Source: Flexivirga aerilata (GTDB lineage Bacteria; Actinomycetota; Actinomycetes; Actinomycetales; Dermatophilaceae). From it: 64,000 bases of DNA. Made by a program: the position numbers and the translations under genes. Position 1 is the first letter of the stretch, and each line of letters opens with the position of its first letter. The stretch covers positions 248,001-312,000 of the forward strand of contig NZ_JABENB010000002.1 in the NCBI RefSeq assembly GCF_013002715.1. The letters are read 5' to 3'. The notes beneath the pieces are model-generated. The model saw only the letters and a list, made by a program, of their open reading frames with translations. It was not told the origin of the DNA and made no database searches. Below are positions 42,439 to 50,647 of the stretch, piece by piece.

Positions 42439-44127
42439 GTGTCCGGTCTGCTCGGTGACGCCCGCGACCGCCTCGGACGGCTCGCCGTCCGGGGCGCCCG
42501 GGCGATCGCCCGGCTCTGGCGGCGGTCGCTGCACTTCCGGGTGGTGGTGATCACCGTGCTGCTCGGTGCGATGGTCGCCCTCGCACTCGGCAGTTACATG
42601 TACCAGCGGATCGCCTCCGGCCTGGTCGACCGGGCCACCCGCATCACCGAGCAGGAGGGTCTGCAGCAGCGCGACAGCACGCAGCGCGCCTTCAACAACG
42701 CGCCGAACACCGACCTGGCGTCGCTGCGCTCGCTGGCCGACCAGATTGCCGGCAGCATCGGCTCGAAGGTCGGCGACCAGAATGCCCGCATCGTCATCAC
42801 CCGCGCGCCGGACAACAGCTTCCAGTCGCTCGGCACGATCAGCACGCTGCCCGGGGACGAGTCGATCGTCCCGGCCTCCCTGCAGAAGGCGGTGCAGCGC
42901 GACACCGAGCACGTGCAGATCCAGATCGCGTCGATGCAGGTCGACGGGCGGGACACGCCGGCGGTCGTGGTCGGGTCGCGCATCGTCATACCCAACGCCG
43001 GCGCTTACGACTACTACCTGATCTCGCCGATGTCGGCCGAGTCCCAGATGCTCGCGGTGGTCAAGACCAGCTTCGCGCTCGGCGGCCTGGTGCTGGTGCT
43101 GCTCCTCGCCGGCATCGCGTATGTCGTGACGCGCATGGTCGTCACGCCCGTGCGGGCGGCCGCCCACGTCTCCGAACGCCTGACCGCGGGCGCCCTCAAC
43201 GAGCGCATGCAGGTGAGCGGGGAGGACGACCTGGCCCGGCTCGCGACGTCGTTCAACGCGATGGCCGACAGCCTGCAACGGCAGATCCGGCAGCTCGAGG
43301 ACCTCTCCCAGCTGCAGCAGCGCTTCACCTCCGACGTGTCCCACGAGTTGCGCACCCCGCTCACCACGATCCGGATGGCGGTCGACATGCTGCACGCCAG
43401 CCGCGCCGACTTCGCCGCACCCGTCGCCCGGTCGGCCGAGCTGCTGAGCCGTGAGCTCGACCGGTTCGAGGTGCTGCTGACCGACCTGCTGGAGATCAGC
43501 CGGTTCGACGCGGGGGCGAGCACGGTCAGCGCGGAGCCGGTCGATCTGCGCGACATCGTGTCTCGGGTGGTCGAGGCGTCCACCCCGCTCGCCGACTCCC
43601 ACGGGGTGAAGCTGCGGGTGCACGCCCGCAAGCCGGCGGTGGCGCCGATGGATGCCCGGCGCATCGAGCGCATCGTGCGCAACCTGGTCGCCAACGCCAT
43701 CGAGCACGCGGAGGGCAAACCGGTCGACATCACCGTGGCCGCCAACAGCACCGCCGCGGCGGTCGCGGTCCGCGACTACGGTGTCGGGCTGCGGCCGGGA
43801 GAGGCGGCCCAGGTGTTCAACCGCTTCTGGCGGGCCGACCCGGCACGCGCCCGGACCACCGGCGGCACCGGGCTCGGCCTGTCGATCTCGCTGGAGGACG
43901 CGCGGCTGCACGACGGGTGGCTGCAGGCCTGGGGCGAGCCCGGCAAGGGTGCCTGCTTCCGCCTCACGCTGCCGGTGCGTCCCGGCATACCGATCCGGCG
44001 GTCGCCGGTGACCCTGTCGCCGGACGACTCGGAGATCGGCGGCGCGATGCCCGGCGGCAACAGCCTCACGATCGGCACCCGGGCGGCGCTGCCCACGCTG
44101 CAGGGGCCGCCACGGAAGGCCGACTGA
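42439..44127 (+). CDS. mtrB: Sensor histidine kinase MtrB
   Basis: A protein of 562 aa. Two membrane helices (VVVITVLLGAMVALALGS and FALGGLVLVLLLAGIAYVVT) flank an extracellular domain of ~160 residues. HAMP linker VTPVRAAAHVSERL follows, then the phospho-acceptor His302 in SDVSHELRTPLTTIRM, the N box NLVANAIEHAE and G boxes RDYGVGLRPGEA and GGTGLGLSIS. Partner of MtrA. The stop overlaps lpqB by one base (TGATG). Confidence 0.94.
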   Translation: MSGLLGDARDRLGRLAVRGARAIARLWRRSLHFRVVVITVLLGAMVALALGSYMYQRIASGLVDRATRITEQEGLQQRDSTQRAFNNAPNTDLASLRSLADQIAGSIGSKVGDQNARIVITRAPDNSFQSLGTISTLPGDESIVPASLQKAVQRDTEHVQIQIASMQVDGRDTPAVVVGSRIVIPNAGAYDYYLISPMSAESQMLAVVKTSFALGGLVLVLLLAGIAYVVTRMVVTPVRAAAHVSERLTAGALNERMQVSGEDDLARLATSFNAMADSLQRQIRQLEDLSQLQQRFTSDVSHELRTPLTTIRMAVDMLHASRADFAAPVARSAELLSRELDRFEVLLTDLLEISRFDAGASTVSAEPVDLRDIVSRVVEASTPLADSHGVKLRVHARKPAVAPMDARRIERIVRNLVANAIEHAEGKPVDITVAANSTAAAVAVRDYGVGLRPGEAAQVFNRFWRADPARARTTGGTGLGLSISLEDARLHDGWLQAWGEPGKGACFRLTLPVRPGIPIRRSPVTLSPDDSEIGGAMPGGNSLTIGTRAALPTLQGPPRKAD

Positions 44128-45935
44128 TGCGGCGCCTCCGGCTGGTGATCGCGACCCTGGCGGCGGTGCTGGTGCTCGCCGGCTGCGGCGGCCTGCCGAC
44201 GAGCGGTCCGGTCCGGGCGGGCGGCGCGATCAACAACCAGGTGCCGGCGCCTGCCGGCAACGTCGACTACCCGGAGCCGCGCGAGGGCGCCTCCCCGAAG
44301 GACATCGTCCTCGGCTTCCTCGACGCCGGCGCCGAACGCAACAGCGACTTCCCGGCGGCCCGCAAATACCTCACGCCGGAGGCGAGCGCCTCCTGGAAGC
44401 CGCGCACAGTGTCGGTGGGAGAGGGACAGCAGGACGCCAAGATCACCGGCAACCAGGTGGTGACCGCGACGACGAAGCGGATCGCGACCCTGGATGCCAC
44501 CGGCCATCTCAGCCAGAGCGTGCAGGCGGCCACCGACAGCGTCCGTTTCAGCATGGCCAAGATCGCCGGTGAGTGGCGAATCTCCGCGCTGCCCAAGGAC
44601 TTCGGGCTCTGGATCCGGCAGGACGTCTTCCAGACCAACTACCAGCCGCAGACCGTCTACTACCCGGCGTCCACCGGCCACACGCTCGTGCCGGACATCC
44701 AGTGGTACCCGGCTACCGGCCTGGTCAGCTCGCTCGCCGCCGCGGTGCTGCGCGGACCGCCGGGGTGGATGCGAGGTATGACGCTGCCCGCGCTGCCGAG
44801 TGGCAGCGCGCTCGGTGTGTCGTCGGTGCCGGTCGACAACGACGGGGTGGCGTCGGTCGACCTCAGCGAACGCGTGCTGGGCGCCACGCCCGAGCAGCGG
44901 ACCGCGCTGTGGGCCGCGATGCTCGCCACGCTGCGCCAGGGCGATGTCCGCCGCGTGGTGTTGCAGGTCGGCGGCGCGCGCCTGCAGGCTCCGGGCCTGC
45001 CGCCCGAGCCGACGACGCCGAGCGACGTCGGCTACCAGGTGGTGACCGGCGACTCGACCGCGATGATCGTGCGGTCCAACGCGACCGACCTCAACTGGTA
45101 CGACCTCGGCGAGAGCGGCATGCAGGGCCGGCCGCTGGAGCGGCCGTCCAACGGTCGCGCGAAGCTGCCGGCGATCAACCGCAACTGGTATCAGCTGGCG
45201 GCGTCCGCCGACGGGAGCCAGGTCGCCGCCGTCGACGGCAGCAACAGCCAGGTGGGCCGATGGGTCGGCGGCACGTTGACCCAGCTGCGCGGTTTCGGCG
45301 ACAACCTGGTCAAGCCGAGCTTCTCCACCGTCCACCTGGGCGGCAACGACTCGGTCGGCGAGCTCTGGATCGGCGGCCAGTCGGCCTCGCCCGCCGGCGC
45401 GCAGCGGTCGGACACCAGCGCGGCCACGGTGTGGGTGATCGACACGGCGCTGCCGGCGGCCAACGCCCAGCCGCAGCCGATCGACGCCTCGTGGATCGGC
45501 GACCGGTCGATCGTCGCGCTCAAGGTCGCCCCGGAGGGCTCCCGCGTCGTCCTGGTGCTGAAGGACGCCGAGGGCCACACCGGCGTCTATCTCGCCGGCA
45601 TCGTCCGCGACGCCAAGGGCCGGGCGCGCGCGCTCACCGAGCCGACGACGGTCGCCGCGGCGGTCGACAACGTGCGGGACGTCTCCTGGATCGACTACGT
45701 GACCCTCGGCGTGCTCGGCACCACGGACGGGAGCGAGGCGCACCCGCTCAGCGCGCCCCTCGGGCAGTTCGTCACCGACCTCGGCGCCGCGCCCGGCGCC
45801 GAGGCGCTGGTGTCGTCGGGGGCCGGCTCCAGTTCGCTCTACGTCGTCACCGATCGCAAGAGCGTGCTGACCCGGGTCGGCGCTGCCTGGCAGCCGATCC
45901 GCGGTGCCACCGACCTGGTCGCCCCGGGCTCCTGA
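44127..45935 (+). CDS. lpqB: Lipoprotein LpqB (MtrAB accessory lipoprotein)
   Basis: A protein of 602 aa. Signal peptide with lipobox LVLAGC; the lipidated Cys is residue 20. GerMN-like domains near residues 50-330 (LGFLDAGAERNSDFPAARKY, LPSGSALGVSSVPVDNDGVA) and a C-terminal beta-propeller-like half (AINRNWYQLAASADGSQVAA, DTALPAANAQPQPIDASW). LpqB binds the MtrB sensor domain and tunes the system in mycobacteria. Completes the conserved mtrA-mtrB-lpqB operon. Confidence 0.93.
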   Translation: MRRLRLVIATLAAVLVLAGCGGLPTSGPVRAGGAINNQVPAPAGNVDYPEPREGASPKDIVLGFLDAGAERNSDFPAARKYLTPEASASWKPRTVSVGEGQQDAKITGNQVVTATTKRIATLDATGHLSQSVQAATDSVRFSMAKIAGEWRISALPKDFGLWIRQDVFQTNYQPQTVYYPASTGHTLVPDIQWYPATGLVSSLAAAVLRGPPGWMRGMTLPALPSGSALGVSSVPVDNDGVASVDLSERVLGATPEQRTALWAAMLATLRQGDVRRVVLQVGGARLQAPGLPPEPTTPSDVGYQVVTGDSTAMIVRSNATDLNWYDLGESGMQGRPLERPSNGRAKLPAINRNWYQLAASADGSQVAAVDGSNSQVGRWVGGTLTQLRGFGDNLVKPSFSTVHLGGNDSVGELWIGGQSASPAGAQRSDTSAATVWVIDTALPAANAQPQPIDASWIGDRSIVALKVAPEGSRVVLVLKDAEGHTGVYLAGIVRDAKGRARALTEPTTVAAAVDNVRDVSWIDYVTLGVLGTTDGSEAHPLSAPLGQFVTDLGAAPGAEALVSSGAGSSSLYVVTDRKSVLTRVGAAWQPIRGATDLVAPGS

Positions 45936-46025
45936 CGGTCCACATCCCCGCTCCGCCGAGTGCGTCGTCCACCGGTCGATGCGCGCTCGCGCCGGTGTGC
46001 CGGGCCGGTCGAGCACACTGGCCCG

Positions 46026-46754
46026 ATGGGCACGGTGGCCGCGCTGCGGGCGTTCGCCGAGCTCGTGCTGCCCAGTTGCTGCGCCGGTTGCGGGGCGCCG
46101 GTCGCGCCGCTCTGCCCGGCGTGCGACCAGGTCGTGCGGACCGCGCGGCGGGGGCGCGCCCGGCCCGCCCGGCCGAGGCCGTGCCCGTCCGGCTTCCCGC
46201 CCACGTGGTCCGCGGTGCCCTATGACGGGCCGGTCGCGGCGATGCTGCGCGCCTTCAAGGACGCCGGTCGCGGCGACCTCGCGGGGCCGCTCAGCGGTCT
46301 GCTGCGCACGGCCGTGGCCGGTGCGATCGCCGGCGACCGGCAGCTGCGCGCGGCGCTGCTGGAGGATCGCCCCGTCCTGGTGGTCCCGGTGCCGTCCCGG
46401 GGCGCCTCGGTGCGGGCGCGCGGCCGGGAGCCGATGTCCGAGCTCGCCCGGCACGCGGTCGCCGGCACCGGCCTGCGGGTCGTGCCGGCGTTGCGGATCG
46501 GCAGCCTCGTCGCGGGTGCGGGTGTCGACCAGGCCGGCCTCGGCGCCGACGCGCGTGCGGTCAATGTCGCCGGCACCATGCGGGTGCGCCGCCGGGCGGC
46601 GGTGGTGCCCGGCAGCGTCTGCCTGGTCCTCGACGACATCGTCACCACCGGCTCGACGCTGGCCGAGTCCGCACGTGCCCTCCGGGCCGCCGGGGCACGC
46701 TCGGTGAGCGCCGCGACGGTGGCCGCGACGCAGCGCCATACGACCTCGCTGTGA
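46026..46754 (+). CDS. ComF-family phosphoribosyltransferase-like protein
   Basis: A protein of 242 aa from ATG 46026; a CACACT box 6 nt upstream suggests a near-consensus leaderless start. An N-terminal zinc-ribbon with Cys18, Cys19, Cys22, Cys30 and Cys33 (LPSCCAGCGAPVAPLCPAC), then YDGPVAAMLRAFKDAGRGDL. PRTase core VLVVPVPSRGASVRARGREP and the PRPP loop VCLVLDDIVTTGSTLAESAR. Related to ComFC, which supports DNA uptake; corresponds to Rv3242c in gene order. Confidence 0.88.
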   Translation: MGTVAALRAFAELVLPSCCAGCGAPVAPLCPACDQVVRTARRGRARPARPRPCPSGFPPTWSAVPYDGPVAAMLRAFKDAGRGDLAGPLSGLLRTAVAGAIAGDRQLRAALLEDRPVLVVPVPSRGASVRARGREPMSELARHAVAGTGLRVVPALRIGSLVAGAGVDQAGLGADARAVNVAGTMRVRRRAAVVPGSVCLVLDDIVTTGSTLAESARALRAAGARSVSAATVAATQRHTTSL

Positions 46755-46789
46755 GTGCGCGATGGATGTTCGTTCCGTGATCATTTGCC

Positions 46790-46816
46790 GTTTACGTCGG
46801 ACGCTTCGGTGGATTA
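46790..46816 (+). promoter_or_regulatory. Candidate SigF/SigB-type stress promoter upstream of hpf
   Basis: GTTT at 46790-46793 and GGATTA at 46811-46816, 17 nt apart, resemble the GTTT-N15-17-GGGTA pattern of SigF-type promoters. hpf genes are stress-induced in related bacteria. Confidence 0.35.
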
Positions 46817-46820
46817 ACGT
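46815..46820 (+). promoter_or_regulatory. -10 box TAACGT before a 24-aa leaderless ORF
   Basis: TAACGT followed by 6 nt and ATG 46827. It overlaps the GGATTA of the stress-promoter candidate. Confidence 0.45.
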
Positions 46821-46826
46821 CAGGGG

Positions 46827-46901
46827 ATGAAGCACAGGCTGCGTCCGGCGCCGCCGACAGCTGTGCTCGACTCCTGCACCTCCCGATTCAGGGGGTGGTG
46901 A
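46827..46901 (+). CDS. Candidate 24-aa leader peptide upstream of hpf
   Basis: ATG 46827 opens a 24-codon frame ending TGA 46901. The peptide begins MKHRLRPAPPTAVLD and ends SCTSRFRGW. Coding rests only on the leaderless geometry (TAACGT, 6 nt, ATG) and on its place in the 206-bp gap before hpf. The 59-bp gap from its stop to the hpf ATG contains the hpf ribosome site. It may regulate hpf or may be untranslated leader. Confidence 0.35.
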   Translation: MKHRLRPAPPTAVLDSCTSRFRGW

Positions 46902-46960
46902 CCCGGCAGCCACGGGATGCCGTCCCACCTCTGCATGCGAAACCGATGAAGGAGTGCACC

Positions 46961-47608
46961 ATGGAGATCACCGTTACCGGACGCCACGTCGCGGTTTCCG
47001 AGCGCTTTCGCCGTCACATCGAGGAGAAGCTGGGCAAGGTCGCCCAGCTCGACCCACGAGTCAGTCGTTGTGACGTGGTGATCACGCACGAGGCCAACCC
47101 CCGGCAGGCAAAGGAAGCGGAACGCATAGAGATCACCTGCCACTCCAAGCGCTCGGTCATCCGGGCGGAGGCGAGCGCAGACGAGGAGTATGCCGCGCTC
47201 GACGTGGCCATGACCCGGCTGGGCGAGCGCCTGCGCCGGCTGCACGACAAGCGACGCATCCACCGCGGCCGACGCCAGCCGGTGTCGGTGCACGACGCGA
47301 CGGCGGCGATCAGTCCGCCGCCGGACGAGACCCCCGACGAGGCGGCACCGCTGCCCGCGCACATCGCCAAGGTCGGCGGTGACGAGGACTGCCCGATCCA
47401 GTTGCGCGAGAAGGTGCACACCAGCACCCCGATGGGCGTCGACCAGGCCCTCTACGAGATGGAGCTGGTCGGCCACGACTTCTACCTCTACCAGGACATC
47501 GAGACCGGGCGGCCGAGCGTGGTCTACCGCCGCCGCGGCTGGTCCTACGGCGTCATCCAGCTCGACGTGAGCGAGGCGCCGGTCGCGCTCGCGGACGCGC
47601 CGGCGTGA
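46961..47608 (+). CDS. hpf: Ribosome hibernation-promoting factor, long form
   Basis: A protein of 215 aa, with AAGGAG 6 nt before ATG 46961. Binds the 30S decoding region and, through the C-terminal domain, pairs 70S ribosomes into 100S dimers in stress or stationary phase. N-terminal domain 1-105: ITVTGRHVAVSERFRRHIEE, CDVVITHEANPRQAKEAERI. C-terminal dimerisation domain ~155-205: TPMGVDQALYEMELVGHDFY then SVVYRRRGWSYGVIQL. It overlaps the response-regulator gene (GTGA). Confidence 0.94.
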   Translation: MEITVTGRHVAVSERFRRHIEEKLGKVAQLDPRVSRCDVVITHEANPRQAKEAERIEITCHSKRSVIRAEASADEEYAALDVAMTRLGERLRRLHDKRRIHRGRRQPVSVHDATAAISPPPDETPDEAAPLPAHIAKVGGDEDCPIQLREKVHTSTPMGVDQALYEMELVGHDFYLYQDIETGRPSVVYRRRGWSYGVIQLDVSEAPVALADAPA

Positions 47609-48336
47609 CCGATCACCTGACGAGCGACCCCGCGGCCGGTGACACGCCGGCCGCGGGGTCGCTGCGGGTGGTGCTGGTCGAGGACTATGCGATCTACCGG
47701 CGCGGCCTGCAGACCCTCCTCGAGCTCGAGGACGACATCGCGCTCGTCGACCAGGTCGGCACCGCCGCCGAGGGCGTCGCGCGCACCGTCGACCTCGCGC
47801 CGGACGTCCTCGTGCTCGACATCTACCTGCCCGACGGCAGCGGGCTGGAGGTGTGCCGCGCGGTGAAGGCCGCGGTGCCGCAGATCCAGATCCTGATGCT
47901 CACCGCCTCCGACGAGGAGGGCGACCTGGTCGAGGCGATCAAGGCCGGCGCCACCGGCTACCTGCTCAAGGACGTCGCGCCGGACCAGCTGCCGGGCGCG
48001 ATCCGCGCCGTCGCCGCCGGCCAGGCGCTGCTGTCGCCGTCGCTCGCCTCCACCCTGCTCTCGGAGTTCGCGGCGATGGTGCGCTCCGGCCCCGAGCCGC
48101 ACGCCGACCCGGCACCCGCACTCACCGATCGCGAGCGCGAGGTGCTGCGGCACGTCGCCCGCGGCATGTCCAACCGGCGGGTGGCCGAAGAACTCTTCAT
48201 CTCCGAGAACACCGTGAAGAACCACGTCCGCAACATCCTCGACAAGCTGCAGCTGCACAGCCGGGTCGAGGCGGCGATGTATGCCGTGCGCGGCGGCCTG
48301 ATCGACGACCCGAAGACCGGCGGCCGCTCCGACTAG
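47605..48336 (+). CDS. NarL/LuxR-type response regulator
   Basis: A protein of 243 aa. Receiver domain: VVLVEDYAIYRRGLQTLLE, phospho-acceptor Asp72 in VLVLDIYLPDGSG, and YLLKDVAPDQL with the conserved Lys. LuxR HTH near 165-230: LTDREREVLRHVARGMSNRR, ISENTVKNHVRNILDKLQL. No cognate kinase is nearby. It starts in the hpf stop (GTGA), so it is probably stress-linked with hpf. It ends 4 bp inside the convergent GNAT gene. Confidence 0.88.
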   Translation: MTDHLTSDPAAGDTPAAGSLRVVLVEDYAIYRRGLQTLLELEDDIALVDQVGTAAEGVARTVDLAPDVLVLDIYLPDGSGLEVCRAVKAAVPQIQILMLTASDEEGDLVEAIKAGATGYLLKDVAPDQLPGAIRAVAAGQALLSPSLASTLLSEFAAMVRSGPEPHADPAPALTDREREVLRHVARGMSNRRVAEELFISENTVKNHVRNILDKLQLHSRVEAAMYAVRGGLIDDPKTGGRSD

Positions 48337-50615
48337 TCCTCCTCGCCGGTGCCCGGCGCGACCCGATCGAGCAGTAGCAGGTCGACCACGCTGCCGTCGC
48401 CGAGCGCCTCGGCCTGCCGGGCCCGGCCGACGACCTGCAGGCCGGCGCTCTGCAGCGCTCGCAGCGACGCGGTGTTGCCGTCGCCGACGCCGGCGGTCAC
48501 CCGCCGCACGCCCAGGCCGCCCCGGCCGGGAGCGAGGAACGCGAACGCCACCAGTGCCCGCACGGCGGCGGTCGCAAGACCGTGCCCGCGGGCGTCCGGT
48601 GCGAGCCAGTAACCGACCTCGGCGGACGACGCCGGCCCGCCGGTGATGTGCTGCAACCCGGCTACTCCCGCGAAGTCGTCGCTCTCGGCAGCGCAGACGA
48701 CCCACCACAGGCCGTGCGTCTCGGGGTCGGCGTATCGCTTGGCCCGCACGTAGTCGGCGGCCTGCGCGCCGAGGTCGTCCTGGGCGATCGACAGCCATTT
48801 CGCGATCTCCGGGTCGGCCCAGGTGCGCGCGAGCGGGCCGACGTCGTCGCGGCGCAGCGGCCGCAACCGGACATCGGGGAAGTCCAGGGCCGGCGGCGTC
48901 GCCGACCTCCGGCTCTCGCGATCGTCGGAGGACAGCAGCTCGAAGTAGGCGCCGTCGGAGATCGTTCCGTCACTCCCGGTGTAGGCCTGCCGGTCCTGCC
49001 CCCACCGCCGGAAGCCGGCGCCGGTCAGCAGGGCCTGCGACGCCGCGTTGGCGAGATCGGTGGCGGCGTGGAGCCGTGTCAGCCCCATGCCACCGTCATC
49101 GACCGACGAAAAAGCGTGTGGCACAACGAGTTCCAGCGCCTGTTGCAGATAGCCGTGCCCTCGCGCGTCCGGCAGGAGCCAGTAGCCGATCTCGGCCGAC
49201 GTCGCGGTGCCGTCGCCGATGCCGAAGAGCAGCATGTCGCCGACCGCACGGTCGGTGGCCGGGTCGGCGATGCACCAGGCGACTGCGCTCCCGGAGTCGA
49301 TGTTGCGGCGCCGCCGTGCGAACCACGCGTCGAAGGTGTCCGGCGTCGGCTGCGCACCGGCCGGCATGAACGTGCGCGCGAGCTCGTCGATCTCCGATGG
49401 GAGCGCCTCCCGGTCCGACTCGCGCCAGGGTCGCAACCGGATGGTCTCGTCCTCGAGTACCGGGACGTCCCGTGGCCAAATCGCCTGTGCCGCAACATCG
49501 TCGGTGGCGAGCAACTCCCAGTTGAGTGCGTCGGTGTGCGAGCCGTCGGCCTGCCGCAGCACCGACCGCTCGGTGCCCCACGAGCGGAAGCCGGCCCGTC
49601 GCAGGGTGCGCTCCGATGCCTGGTTGCGGGCGTCCGTGCCGGCCTGCAGCCGGTGCAACCCGAGACCGGTGGTGCCGCTCTCGTCGGTGCGTTCGGCGAA
49701 GGCGTGCTCGCGCACCAGCTCCAGTGCGGTCGTCATCACACCGCGGCCGCGGGCGTGCGGGTAGAGCCAGTAGCCGACCTCTCCGGTGCCGGCGATGAAG
49801 TCCACGTCGAGGCCGGTGACCTGGATCTGGCCGAGTGGCTCGTCATGCGCTGCGTCGGCGACGCACCAGACGACCGCCGCGCCGGATGCCATCCGTTCGC
49901 CGGTGCGCAGCAACCATGCAGGGAAGTCGCCGGGCGTCGGCTGCATGCGCGTCGCCATCAACCGCATGCCGTCGTCCGGCTCCTGCAGGTGATCGTCCGC
50001 GCGCCAGGGCCGCAGCCGAATCCCGTTCTTCTCCAGCACTTTCGGCTTCCACCACGGCCGGGTCGGTGCACCGGTCCAACCCTCCGCGTGCACGTGACCG
50101 ACCCAGAGGTCCTCGGGTGCGCCGTGACCGTCGGTCGCCTGCGCGGGCCAGACCCCATCGACGGTGAAGCCGGCCGCCCACGCGGCGCGGCGCGAGCCCC
50201 AGTTGCCGCGGCCCGCGCGCCAGGTTACCGTCGGCAGCTGCATGTCCTCGAAGGCGTGCCGGACGACCCGGCGGACCGCCGCACTCGTCACCCCCTGACC
50301 GCGAGAGTCGGGATGTGTCAGGTAACCGACCTCACGAGCGGCGGGGGAGCGCCGGTGCAGGGTGATCGAGCCGGCGTATTGCCCGGCCGCCTCGACGGCC
50401 CACACGCATTCGCTCTCGTCTGCCCATCCTTGCGCGACGTGGGCGAGGTAGTCGCGGGCCTGCTCCGCGGCATACGGAGCGGGCAGTGACAGCCACTGAC
50501 GCGAGCGGCGATCGTTGCAGCTGCTGACGATGCGCGGGATGTCCGCCTCGGTGTGGGCGCGCAGCAGCACGCCCTCGCCGGTCAGTCGCGGCACGTCCTG
50601 CGGAAACCGTGGCAT
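48333..50615 (-). CDS. Giant protein with four tandem GNAT acetyltransferase domains
   Basis: A protein of 760 aa from ATG 50615 (TTG 50627 is an alternative). Four RimJ/RimL-like GNAT domains of ~185 aa follow each other. Each keeps the acetyl-CoA loop: DSRGQGVTSAAV, HARGRGVMTTAL, DARGHGYLQQAL and DARGHGLATAAV. Each ends with a helix such as RTLRRAGFRSWG or ALLTGAGFRRWG. Domains 2 and 3 share WLL/WLY-type strands and linkers (NWELLATDD, YFELLSSDDRE), which show internal duplication. The substrate is unknown. Confidence 0.85.
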   Translation of the reverse strand: MPRFPQDVPRLTGEGVLLRAHTEADIPRIVSSCNDRRSRQWLSLPAPYAAEQARDYLAHVAQGWADESECVWAVEAAGQYAGSITLHRRSPAAREVGYLTHPDSRGQGVTSAAVRRVVRHAFEDMQLPTVTWRAGRGNWGSRRAAWAAGFTVDGVWPAQATDGHGAPEDLWVGHVHAEGWTGAPTRPWWKPKVLEKNGIRLRPWRADDHLQEPDDGMRLMATRMQPTPGDFPAWLLRTGERMASGAAVVWCVADAAHDEPLGQIQVTGLDVDFIAGTGEVGYWLYPHARGRGVMTTALELVREHAFAERTDESGTTGLGLHRLQAGTDARNQASERTLRRAGFRSWGTERSVLRQADGSHTDALNWELLATDDVAAQAIWPRDVPVLEDETIRLRPWRESDREALPSEIDELARTFMPAGAQPTPDTFDAWFARRRRNIDSGSAVAWCIADPATDRAVGDMLLFGIGDGTATSAEIGYWLLPDARGHGYLQQALELVVPHAFSSVDDGGMGLTRLHAATDLANAASQALLTGAGFRRWGQDRQAYTGSDGTISDGAYFELLSSDDRESRRSATPPALDFPDVRLRPLRRDDVGPLARTWADPEIAKWLSIAQDDLGAQAADYVRAKRYADPETHGLWWVVCAAESDDFAGVAGLQHITGGPASSAEVGYWLAPDARGHGLATAAVRALVAFAFLAPGRGGLGVRRVTAGVGDGNTASLRALQSAGLQVVGRARQAEALGDGSVVDLLLLDRVAPGTGEED

Positions 50616-50647
50616 GGCGGCAGCCAATCACGTGCCGGTGAGCGGCG

